A stretch of 64,000 bases of DNA from contig UQGR01000002.1 of the NCBI GenBank assembly GCA_900540705.1, forward strand, positions 20,697 to 84,696, given 5' to 3'. Under the pieces are notes generated by a model. That model had not been told where the DNA came from, made no database searches, and was given only the letters and a program-made list of their open reading frames with translations. A program made the translations under genes and the position numbers. This DNA is from an uncultured Mollicutes bacterium (GTDB taxonomy: Bacteria > Bacillota_I > Bacilli_A > Acholeplasmatales > Anaeroplasmataceae). Positions 16,813 to 24,420 of this stretch are shown piece by piece; the stretch's first letter is position 1; the number at the start of each line of letters is the position of its first letter.

Positions 16813-17472
16813 ATGTTGTTTTTCTTGCTTCCACTTTTTGGGGCAATAAAAAGTGAGTCTTATCCCCAAAAATTGTCTGATGAGGAGGAAAAAATGTATT
16901 TAGAGCGCTTTGCTGCTACTAAGGATGAAACAGCAAGAGCGAAGCTGATTGAGCATAATTTAAGACTAGTCGCTCATATCGCCAAAAAGTATGAAAATAC
17001 CCAGGAGGATAAGGATGATATCCTCTCTATTGGTATCATAGGTCTAATGAAGGCCGTAGATTCTTACCAAATCACAGCCAATAACAAGCTAGCAACCTAT
17101 GCTGCCAGGTGTATTGAAAATGAAATTTTGATGCATCTTCGTGCGAATAAAAATAAAAGGAATCTCATCTACCTGCAATCCCCTGTTGCAATGGATAAGG
17201 ATGGAAATGAGGTTGAGCTTTTAGATTTAATTGAAGACAAAAATGTCGATATCATGGCTGCTTATGAAAAGAAAGCCATCCAGCAGGATTTAACTGAGGC
17301 ACTGAAAAGCTTAAATAGCCGAGAATACGAAATCATATCAAGACGCTATGGAATTGGCAGAAATAGTCAAACTCAAAAGGAAATAGCTAAGGATATGAGT
17401 ATCTCTAGAAGCTATGTTTCTCGAATCGAAAAACGTGCCTTACTCAAATTATATTTTCTACTTAAAAAATAG
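16813..17472 (+). CDS. sigK: Sporulation sigma factor, sigma-K-like
   Basis: This 219-residue sigma-70 family factor directs RNA polymerase. It matches sigma-K through region 2 (LIEHNLRLVAHIAKKYENT, DDILSIGIIGLMKAV, LATYAARCIENEILMHLRA) and region 4 (EIISRRYGIG, QTQKEIAKDMSISRSYVSRI). The amino end MLFFLLPLFGAI is hydrophobic and only about 20 residues precede the conserved SYPQKLSDEEE; the membrane-tethering pro-sequence of Bacillus sigma-K is longer. The gene is continuous, with no skin element. AAGGAG precedes the ATG. The SpoIVFA/FB pair at 48-49.6 kb would be its activator. Sigma-E, its close paralogue, is less likely given the short leader and RCIENEILMHLRA. Confidence 0.92.
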   Translation: MLFFLLPLFGAIKSESYPQKLSDEEEKMYLERFAATKDETARAKLIEHNLRLVAHIAKKYENTQEDKDDILSIGIIGLMKAVDSYQITANNKLATYAARCIENEILMHLRANKNKRNLIYLQSPVAMDKDGNEVELLDLIEDKNVDIMAAYEKKAIQQDLTEALKSLNSREYEIISRRYGIGRNSQTQKEIAKDMSISRSYVSRIEKRALLKLYFLLKK

Positions 17473-17491
17473 GACACCTTAAAAGTGTCCT
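17470..17491. terminator. Bidirectional terminator between sigK and greA
   Basis: The stem TAGGACAC / GTGTCCTA has A-rich and T-rich flanks on both sides and lies between two convergent genes. Confidence 0.85.
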
Positions 17492-17496
17492 AAAAT

Positions 17497-17946
17497 TTAT
17501 TTTAATTCAAGAAGCTCAACCTTTAATTCTTTACCATTTTCTGTAGATACATGGAAAATATCGCCCACCTTGTGACCTATAACAGCCTTGCCAAGGGGAG
17601 AATCATTAGAAATCTTACCTGCAAATGGATCAGCCTCTATGGTACCAACAATCTGGAAGGTAGCTGTCTTTTTTAAATCAACATACCGTACAGTAACTGT
17701 ATTTACATCCATGATTCTGGCATGCTTTAATATATTTTCTATTTCCAGAATTCTAGCTTCAATATTAGCCTGTTGTTCTCTCGCGGAGGAGTAATCTGCA
17801 TTCTCAGACAAATCTCCCTGTTCGCGGGCCTCCTTGATGGCTTCTCTAATCTGGATTCTATCTACTGTTTTTAACTTTTCTAATTCTTGCTTTAAGGCAT
17901 CAGCACCTGCCCTAGATAATTCAAATACTTCTTCTTTATTAATCAT
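17497..17946 (-). CDS. greA: Transcription elongation factor GreA
   Basis: GreA reactivates backtracked RNA polymerase by stimulating transcript cleavage. The N-terminal coiled coil carries GDLSENADYSSAREQQ with the two acidic tip residues (D/E-x-x-E), and the C-terminal FKBP-like domain shows SPLGKAVIGHKVGD. Length 149 is slightly under the usual 158. Convergent with sigK. Single gene with AGGTAATC near the start. Confidence 0.96.
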   Translation of the reverse strand: MINKEEVFELSRAGADALKQELEKLKTVDRIQIREAIKEAREQGDLSENADYSSAREQQANIEARILEIENILKHARIMDVNTVTVRYVDLKKTATFQIVGTIEADPFAGKISNDSPLGKAVIGHKVGDIFHVSTENGKELKVELLELK

Positions 17947-18030
17947 GTTCTGATTACCTCCGTTTGTTACGCTTATTTATTATACCTAAAAAGTGTTTAA
18001 AAATCAACAAAAATTTAAGCTTTTTCGTAT

Positions 18031-18699
18031 CTAGTATTTTTCATTGTATTTGATGGAACGAAGCTCCTTTTGAATCTGCTTATAGGAGGGATATCTTTCC
18101 TCTAAATAGGCGTAGAACTGCTCCTGATGATTTTGATATTTAAAATGTGCACATTCATGGTAAAGAACCGATAGAATATACTTTAGGTCATATTTTGCTA
18201 ATCGACTAGCCAGTATTATCCTTTTCTTCTTTGGAAAGCATTCCCCATAATAGCCCTTGACATTCTTATAATCGAACTGAATTGGAAAATTCAAATCAAA
18301 TTTTTTAAATATGTCCTCTCCGTAGGTTTCGACAATATTTTTTAATGCCACATTGTACAATAGCTCTACTGACTTACCAATCAGGTCAGGATGTGGGGCT
18401 TCAACAATGATCTTCTCCTCTATAATATAGGAATTTATGGCATCGGATGGATGATATTCTAGGGTATAAATTTTTCCTAAAAAGTGAATTCTATCTTCTA
18501 CTTTATCAGATTCCTGCATAAGCTTCCTTATAGAATTAAAATTGTGGTCAATCATATCCTTTATACTAAACTGAGTCAGTCTAGTAGGCGTTGTAATGGT
18601 TATGATACCCTCTTTTACTCGCAAATATATTCTTCGGTTATATCGCTTATGTATGACGTTTACCTTAAAGTCAATACCGCGAACTGTAACTATAATCAA
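18031..18699 (-). CDS. YgjP-like zinc metallopeptidase domain protein (DUF45)
   Basis: The central and C-terminal parts match the M48-like YgjP/WLM domain. The helix LSVLYHECAHFKYQNHQEQF carries HExxH (HECAH) and the downstream HQEQF with a third ligand; the preceding KKKRIILASRLAKYDL block is typical. The N-terminal half is beta-rich (YNRRIYLRVKEGIITIT). I prefer the TTG at 18699, with GGTGGTGATAG upstream, because the open frame to 18777 would run over the divergent gene's start. Substrate unknown. Confidence 0.84.
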   Translation of the reverse strand: MIIVTVRGIDFKVNVIHKRYNRRIYLRVKEGIITITTPTRLTQFSIKDMIDHNFNSIRKLMQESDKVEDRIHFLGKIYTLEYHPSDAINSYIIEEKIIVEAPHPDLIGKSVELLYNVALKNIVETYGEDIFKKFDLNFPIQFDYKNVKGYYGECFPKKKRIILASRLAKYDLKYILSVLYHECAHFKYQNHQEQFYAYLEERYPSYKQIQKELRSIKYNEKY

Positions 18700-18727
18700 A
18701 CTATCACCACCAGAAAGGAATTTTACT

Positions 18728-19045
18728 ATGCTCAAAGCAAATACGACAATCTCAGAGGTTTTTATGCAATCCCTCAATAATGCATATGGCTCAAAATATA
18801 ATTTTGAAAAGGAATTGGTCTATAAGGCCTATCAATATGGAAACAAGGGTCGTCTATACTTTGGTATCAATCGACTTTTAAATTTCACCATGTATCCAGC
18901 CTCAATGAAGGAGGAAAACACTTCAGCAATTCCTCTATTAGAATGTAATTTAGATATCTGTGATATCAGTAATTTCATTGAGGACATTGACTATTCAAAG
19001 CTCTCTCATGCTTACCTACAGATTAGGAACTTAATTGAGTCTTAA
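18728..19045 (+). CDS. Protein of unknown function (105 aa)
   Basis: I do not recognise this protein. It is soluble, with no signal peptide or membrane helix. The N-terminal half is helical (TTISEVFMQSLNNAYG) and the rest has many charged and aromatic residues. ATG 18728 has AGAAAGGAA eight bases upstream. It is divergent from the metallopeptidase with only 28 bases between start codons, so its promoter must lie inside the other gene. Its last 15 bases overlap the convergent U32 gene. Confidence 0.65.
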   Translation: MLKANTTISEVFMQSLNNAYGSKYNFEKELVYKAYQYGNKGRLYFGINRLLNFTMYPASMKEENTSAIPLLECNLDICDISNFIEDIDYSKLSHAYLQIRNLIES

Positions 19046-20209
19046 TAAATCATATTTTTCTAAGGGAGCATCAATTTCAATGGTTAAAAGCTGTCTTGGA
19101 TGTCTTGCAGCATCTAGCAAATTGCCCTCTTTATCATAAATATCGGAAATGGAAACCACCATTGTATGATTTGGACCAAATACCTCAAGGCTACTATTTG
19201 GAAGAAAGAAATTTCTCTGCTCAATCGTAGCTTTTTTTGTTTTTGGGTCATAGTCTAAAACAATACCTACAAAATCTTTACTTGGAAGGGTTAGGTTCAA
19301 ATCATAAAGCTGCTCCTTTATGGTAGGCATTCCTAAAAGAAAGCCTGTAGAGGTCAACCGATTTTCCGCCTTACTCATCATTGCTTCATAGTAGGAAAAA
19401 TCCTTTAAGCAATTCTTTTTTACATCATCAATTAACGTCCGGTACGTCTTTACAATGGTTGCGATATAGTGAAGGCTCTTCATTCTTCCTTCTATCTTAA
19501 AAGAATTTATATTTAGCTTCATCAGCTCTGGAATCACGCGTATCGCACATAAATCCTTACTGCTCATCGCAAAATAATCGCCTTCTGGATTCAGCTTTTC
19601 TTCACCTACATATAGATCATAATTCCACCGACAGCTATGTGCACAGCCTCCACGATTCGCATCTCGATTGGTCATATTATTGGAAAGCATACATCTTCCA
19701 GAGTAGGAAACACACATTCCCCCATGAATAAAGACCTCTAAATCGGTAGAAACCTGAGAACGAATCTGCTTAATTTCCTCTAGGGTTAGTTCTCTTGCCA
19801 AGACAACTCGCTTGACTCCTAGCTCTTCAAAAAATTGGACTGCTTCTGCGTTTAGTACAGAAACCTGGGTAGAGACATGAGCCTCCATTGAGGTATGCTC
19901 TACTACCATCTTTAAAATGGTAATAGAGGAGGCAATAATACAATCTACCCCAGCAGCTTCCAGTGCTCTTAGGTAATCCAAAATATCTGTTGTATCTGCC
20001 TCATGCATCACAATATTGCAGGTCACATGAACCTTGGCGTGATGTGCATGGGCAAACGTACAACCCTCTTTAATATCCTCTAATGTAAAATTAGAGGCTC
20101 TAGAACGAAGAGAAAAGCGTAAGCCTCCTATGAAAACGGCATCTGCTCCATAAAGGACAGCAATCTTAAGTTTTTCTAAATCTCCTGCAGGAGCCAAAAG
20201 CTCAAACAT
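19031..20209 (-). CDS. U32-family tRNA uridine-34 hydroxylation protein, TrhP2/YrrO-like
   Basis: This belongs to the peptidase U32 group now known to build 5-hydroxyuridine at tRNA position 34 from prephenate. It shows MFELLAPAGDLEKLKIAVLY, YGADAVFIGG, the Cys-rich GGMCVSYSGRCMLSN and GGCAHSCRW blocks (Cys near 180-230, possible Fe-S ligands) and KIEGRMKSLHYIATIV. Length 392 is close to the short family members. It follows the partner U32-like gene directly. Confidence 0.93.
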   Translation of the reverse strand: MFELLAPAGDLEKLKIAVLYGADAVFIGGLRFSLRSRASNFTLEDIKEGCTFAHAHHAKVHVTCNIVMHEADTTDILDYLRALEAAGVDCIIASSITILKMVVEHTSMEAHVSTQVSVLNAEAVQFFEELGVKRVVLARELTLEEIKQIRSQVSTDLEVFIHGGMCVSYSGRCMLSNNMTNRDANRGGCAHSCRWNYDLYVGEEKLNPEGDYFAMSSKDLCAIRVIPELMKLNINSFKIEGRMKSLHYIATIVKTYRTLIDDVKKNCLKDFSYYEAMMSKAENRLTSTGFLLGMPTIKEQLYDLNLTLPSKDFVGIVLDYDPKTKKATIEQRNFFLPNSSLEVFGPNHTMVVSISDIYDKEGNLLDAARHPRQLLTIEIDAPLEKYDLLRLN

Positions 20210-21043
20210 TTAGAATTCCTCCTTATTATAGACGGTATCCTTATAGGAAAATCCATCTGAGGTTTTAAGATTCAAAAGGGTAAATTTCTCTAAGGCTAAA
20301 GAAAGATCGGCTCCCTGTAGCACAGCTTTAAAAAGCTTAACTACCTCTATATACCTTTCAAAATCTAGATTATCGCGATTTAAGAATGCGTAATCCACCT
20401 TAAGTGTAGTCAGCTCCTTCAAAAGAGAAAGGTAGTACCCTCGATAAATGTAGGTACCATGCTCTGTCTCCTGGATAGGTAAGATGTCTTTCCGTGTTGT
20501 TTCCCTTAAAACCATCGGCTGACCTTTAGAAATTGTTTTTTCAACCTTTTCTGCATATAAGGAAACTAGCTGTCGTCTAGAGTACAGCATCAATCGGGAG
20601 CCAAACACTTGATAAAAGCTTCGTATCTTAGATGCTTCAATAATCTGGTTTACATCTGCAATAGGAATTTCATTACTAAGACCAAGGGCTAAAAAGCCAT
20701 AGGAATAGTATTCCTTGGCATCTAAGTGATTTGTAATCATAGTCACAGGATCATAGATGACCTGCTGAATATAGCCCAATCGTTTCAAAAGATGGGCTAG
20801 TCCAAGATCCGTAATATAAAAGATACATTCCTTCAAAGGAAGCTCCTTTAGCTTAGCTTCAAATGGCTCTAGCTCAAAGGGCGGCATCATCTGAAAATAG
20901 CTTAAAATGGGTGTGATTTTATTGCTAATAAGCTCCTCTATGGTCTCCTTTGAAATTAAATCCTCTTCTAGCATCACATACTTAGTATAGCCCTGAAGCT
21001 GTTTTATCTCGCTTAATTTATGAATTTTACAAACCAGCTCCAT
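20210..21043 (-). CDS. U32-like partner protein, TrhP1/YrrN-like
   Basis: The fold follows the U32 TIM-barrel pattern but the Cys-rich region is missing. A GYIQQVIYDPVTMITN block and FGSRLMLYSRRQL resemble YrrN. It lies immediately upstream of the TrhP2-like gene (one base between), as yrrN does with yrrO in Bacillus. ATG 21043 sits inside the end of the kinase-like gene, with TTGAGGA upstream. The individual role of this subunit is less clear than that of the partner. Confidence 0.75.
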   Translation of the reverse strand: MELVCKIHKLSEIKQLQGYTKYVMLEEDLISKETIEELISNKITPILSYFQMMPPFELEPFEAKLKELPLKECIFYITDLGLAHLLKRLGYIQQVIYDPVTMITNHLDAKEYYSYGFLALGLSNEIPIADVNQIIEASKIRSFYQVFGSRLMLYSRRQLVSLYAEKVEKTISKGQPMVLRETTRKDILPIQETEHGTYIYRGYYLSLLKELTTLKVDYAFLNRDNLDFERYIEVVKLFKAVLQGADLSLALEKFTLLNLKTSDGFSYKDTVYNKEEF

Positions 21044-21554
21044 ATTCCTCAACTCCTAGCTTTTTTAAATATAGTTCCAAAGCCTTCCGATTTTTAAAGA
21101 TAATGCCCGTCTTTGCCGATGTCGTAAGTTTAGTAAGATATTTTCTCTTTTTTCTTTTTCTTCCTTTATAAAAAACATGCCAAAGAAAATCTAAATCTAG
21201 TTTCTCTTCACAGCCAATCGCCATATCCGGTCTAGTTTTATTTTTATAAGCTTTATATCGATGAATTACACTTCTTAAGCAGGTAAATCGATTGTAGTTT
21301 AAAAATAAAATTATATCTGCTTCTAAAAAACGCTCAGGAACATGCTTTGTGTAGTTTCCTTCAATAATCCAATTCTCATGCTGCCGCATAAAGTCTTGAA
21401 TCAGTCCATGAAATTCCTCTTTTTTTCGTTCTACCCAGTTTGGTAAGAACCAGATAGAATCTAAATGCAAGAGGGGAAGCTGATAAAACTCTGAAAGTCT
21501 TCTGGCCAAGGTAGATTTTCCTGAACCAGACCAGCCTAGAATCACAATTTTCAT
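21027..21554 (-). CDS. P-loop kinase-like protein (topology-modulation/adenylate kinase-like)
   Basis: The motif IVILGWSGSGKSTLARRL gives a Walker A P loop, with the LHLDSIWFLPNW and ENWIIEGNY blocks of the FlaR/topology-modulation group of small nucleotide kinases. The C-terminal half is very basic (YKGRKRKKRKYLTK). It has 175 residues when starting at ATG 21554, supported by AAAGGAGGGG. Substrate unknown. It overlaps the U32-like partner gene. Confidence 0.82.
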   Translation of the reverse strand: MKIVILGWSGSGKSTLARRLSEFYQLPLLHLDSIWFLPNWVERKKEEFHGLIQDFMRQHENWIIEGNYTKHVPERFLEADIILFLNYNRFTCLRSVIHRYKAYKNKTRPDMAIGCEEKLDLDFLWHVFYKGRKRKKRKYLTKLTTSAKTGIIFKNRKALELYLKKLGVEEYGAGL

Positions 21555-21604
21555 ACATTCCCCTCCTTTAAAGCGGTAAAAACCCATGATGTAACATGGA
21601 TTTT

Positions 21605-23023
21605 CTAATATCTAAAGTTTCCTTTTCCTTTACCCTTTCCTTTATAGGCCTTCGGTTGACCCATACCAGAATAGTTTCCATTTTTCATTTGAGACTGCAT
21701 CCGCATCGCATCTGCTTCTGTCATGCCATTCATCTGCTTCATCGTCTTCTTCATTTGGTCTAAGGATTGTCTCAATCGGTTAACCTCTTGAATGGAACGT
21801 CCAGAGCCCTTGGCAATTCGCTCTCTTCTCTTATAATCCTTATCTATCAGCTCAGGATGGGTACGCTCCTTTTCTGTCATAGAATAAATGATACATTCTA
21901 TCTTCTCAAAGGCATTGTCATCGACATTACTCATCGCCTGCTTCATATTTTTAAAGCCTGGAAGAAAACCTAATATCTTAGATAGAGAGCCCATTCGCTT
22001 AATCATTTTGAACTGTTTTAGCATATCATTATAATTAAACTTATTGCTCATCATCTTTTCTGCCATGGACTTCATTTCATCTTCATCAATGTTTTCCGTA
22101 ACCGTATCAATCAAGGATAATACATCGCCCATTCCTAAAATACGATCTGCCAAACGGTCAGGATAAAAAATCTCCATTGCATCTAGCTTCTCACCCGTGG
22201 ACATGATTTTAATCGGAATGCCTGTCATTTCTTTGATGGAGAGTGCAGCACCACCACGGGTATCTCCATCCAGCTTTGTCAAAATGCAGCCTGTAATATT
22301 GAGCTTCTCATGGAATGCTAACGCAACATTTACTGCGTTCTGTCCTGCCATGGCATCAACCGTCAAAAGAATTTCATGAGGGTTAGCAATTTTTTCAATA
22401 TCCTTTAGCTCGTCCATCAGCTCATCGTTGATTTCAAGACGTCCTGCCGTATCTATAAAAATTAAATTGTAGCCTTCCTCTTTGGCCTTTTTCAAGCCTT
22501 CCGTAACGATTTTTTGAGCAGAAACCTTCGTTCCCATCTCAAAAACAGGGACATCTATCTGTTTTCCTAAGGTGACAAGCTGGTCTACTGCCGCTGGTCT
22601 ATAAATATCTGCAGCAATCAGCATCGGCTTTTTCTTAAGCTTTTTTCTGTAAAATAAAGCCATTTTCCCAACGGCTGTTGTCTTACCAGCCCCCTGTAAA
22701 CCTACTGCCATAACGACAGTCATTCCACTTGTAGCCATAGTGAGCTCTACAGCCTCATCTCCTAAGGTTTTTTTCAATTCCTCACGAACAATCTTAACAA
22801 CCTGCTGACCAGGATTCAGACCCTTTAGGATGTTTTCTCCTAAGGCCTGTTCCTTGATATTGGCTAAGAACTTCTTGACCACCTTATAGTTTACATCGGC
22901 TTCTAATAAGGATAATCTTACTTCTCTAAGCATATCATCTATATCATTCTCATTTAGCTTACCTTTGCCTGTAATCCGGCGTAGTCCCATTTGTAGGCGA
23001 GAGCTTAAGTTGTCAAAAGCCAT
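21605..23023 (-). CDS. ffh: Signal recognition particle GTPase Ffh (SRP54)
   Basis: Ffh binds signal sequences on ribosomes with 4.5S RNA. It has 472 residues: an N domain, the G domain with GLQGAGKTTAVGKMA (near 109), DTAGR and TKLDGDTRGGAAL, and a methionine-rich M domain (MKQMNGMTEADAMRMQ). It ends in a glycine/lysine-rich tail. It follows ylxM by two bases in the standard ftsY-ylxM-ffh order. Confidence 0.98.
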   Translation of the reverse strand: MAFDNLSSRLQMGLRRITGKGKLNENDIDDMLREVRLSLLEADVNYKVVKKFLANIKEQALGENILKGLNPGQQVVKIVREELKKTLGDEAVELTMATSGMTVVMAVGLQGAGKTTAVGKMALFYRKKLKKKPMLIAADIYRPAAVDQLVTLGKQIDVPVFEMGTKVSAQKIVTEGLKKAKEEGYNLIFIDTAGRLEINDELMDELKDIEKIANPHEILLTVDAMAGQNAVNVALAFHEKLNITGCILTKLDGDTRGGAALSIKEMTGIPIKIMSTGEKLDAMEIFYPDRLADRILGMGDVLSLIDTVTENIDEDEMKSMAEKMMSNKFNYNDMLKQFKMIKRMGSLSKILGFLPGFKNMKQAMSNVDDNAFEKIECIIYSMTEKERTHPELIDKDYKRRERIAKGSGRSIQEVNRLRQSLDQMKKTMKQMNGMTEADAMRMQSQMKNGNYSGMGQPKAYKGKGKGKGNFRY

Positions 23024-23025
23024 CT

Positions 23026-23325
23026 CTATTCCTCCTTTAGAATATTCATAATTTCATCTTTGAGGTCCAGCGGCATAACTAAATTAGAAATCTGCTTCGT
23101 TTTAGATAGCCATTTTAGCTTCCTCTCATAGTCAGTTAGTATTAGGGTAACCCTCTTTATCTGATCAAATACAGCATTCCTAGAAACGCTTCTATTATCT
23201 GCAATTTCAGATATGGATAAATCCTCAAAATAATAATCCTCAAAGTATTGTCTTTGTTTCTCTGTAAGAAGCTCTCTATAAATATCATAAAGAGCCATAC
23301 TTTCTTCCCTTTTTTCGATGGTCAT
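23026..23325 (-). CDS. ylxM: YlxM/p13-like SRP-associated DNA-binding protein
   Basis: This 99-residue helix-turn-helix protein shows the family pattern LYDIYRELLTEKQRQYFEDYYFEDLSISEIAD and then SVSRNAVFDQIKR (a sigma region-4-like helix). YlxM is encoded with ftsY and ffh in low-GC Gram-positives and stimulates the SRP GTPases in streptococci. The first ATG or the one at residue 10 could be used. Confidence 0.93.
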   Translation of the reverse strand: MTIEKREESMALYDIYRELLTEKQRQYFEDYYFEDLSISEIADNRSVSRNAVFDQIKRVTLILTDYERKLKWLSKTKQISNLVMPLDLKDEIMNILKEE

Positions 23326-23328
23326 AAT

Positions 23329-24297
23329 CTATTCCTCAAATAAATCAGCAAATAGACCATATAGATACTGCTCAATATCAAATACCTCTAGGTCTTCTAC
23401 AGTTTCTCCCAACCCGATATACTTGATTGGAATTCCCATCTCATGACGGATGGCTAAAACAATTCCACCCTTAGAGGTGCCGTCTAGCTTGGTCAATATT
23501 ACACCTGTAACATCTGTGGCCTCCTTAAACGCCTTCGCCTGAGACATTCCATTTTGACCTGTGGTTGCATCAATCACCAATAATGTTTCCTCAGGAGAGC
23601 CCGGACAAACATTTTCAATCACTCGCTTCATCTTCGCAAGCTCATTCATCAAATTGACCTTATTCTGTAGACGTCCTGCCGTATCGCAAAGTAAGAGATC
23701 ATATCCACCCTCTTTGGCCTTTTTACAAGCCTCAAATATGACACTTGAAGGGTCGGAGCCTGCTTCCTTTGTTACTATATCCACACCAACGCGCTTTGCC
23801 CAAATAGAGAGCTGCTCAATAGCCCCTGCACGAAAGGTATCTCCTGCTGCTAATAAAACCTTCTTCCCTTGCTTCTTGTAGGAGTAGGCAATTTTAGCAA
23901 TGGAGGTCGTCTTGCCAACCCCATTTACGCCGACAAATAAAACGACAGAAAGGCCTTCCTTCTTTAGCTTTAGATTCGCATTTACAATTTCACCATTCAG
24001 ATATATTTCAAACATTTTATCCATAATCATTTCCTGTAAAACAAGGGGATCCGTAAGCTTTTTATGATATACCTCTTCCCTTAGCTCATCGATGAAATCG
24101 ACAACAGTGTCTACCCCAATATCTGCCATAATAAAGATTTCTTCTAACGCATCAAATAGCTCATCATCTATTTTTGAGCTCTTCGAAAGAATTTCTCCCA
24201 GACTAGCTAAAGCACCCTCTCTAGTCTTGTGTAGTCCTAGTTTATATTTTTTACTTTTCTCTTTATCCTTTTTTTTAAATAAATCAAAAAATCCCAT
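23329..24297 (-). CDS. ftsY: SRP receptor FtsY
   Basis: FtsY docks SRP-ribosome complexes to the membrane. Motifs: FVGVNGVGKTTSIAKIAYSY (near 118), AAGDTFRAGAIEQL, DTAGRLQNKVNLM and LTKLDGTSKGG. At 322 residues it lacks the long acidic A domain and starts with MGFFDLFKKKDKEK, an amphipathic membrane-targeting sequence. It is first in the ftsY-ylxM-ffh unit. Confidence 0.98.
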   Translation of the reverse strand: MGFFDLFKKKDKEKSKKYKLGLHKTREGALASLGEILSKSSKIDDELFDALEEIFIMADIGVDTVVDFIDELREEVYHKKLTDPLVLQEMIMDKMFEIYLNGEIVNANLKLKKEGLSVVLFVGVNGVGKTTSIAKIAYSYKKQGKKVLLAAGDTFRAGAIEQLSIWAKRVGVDIVTKEAGSDPSSVIFEACKKAKEGGYDLLLCDTAGRLQNKVNLMNELAKMKRVIENVCPGSPEETLLVIDATTGQNGMSQAKAFKEATDVTGVILTKLDGTSKGGIVLAIRHEMGIPIKYIGLGETVEDLEVFDIEQYLYGLFADLFEE

Positions 24298-24400
24298 GTA
24301 TTTTCACTCCATATTCTTTAAAATTATATCATAGATTGGGTGTATATTTCAAGGAATGAGACACTCTTTTTCCTTTTCCCCATTAATTTGAAAATAAAAA

Positions 24401-24420
24401 AGAGATCCCTAAGAATCTCT
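24401..24420 (-). terminator. topA terminator
   Basis: Stem AGAGAT / ATCTCT overlaps the topA stop and is followed by TTTTTTATTTTC on the minus strand. Confidence 0.75.

Noticed and set aside
23561..23881. Plus-strand open frame opposite ftsY
   Set aside because: It is the shadow of the GTPase coding frame; composition follows the opposite strand's codons.
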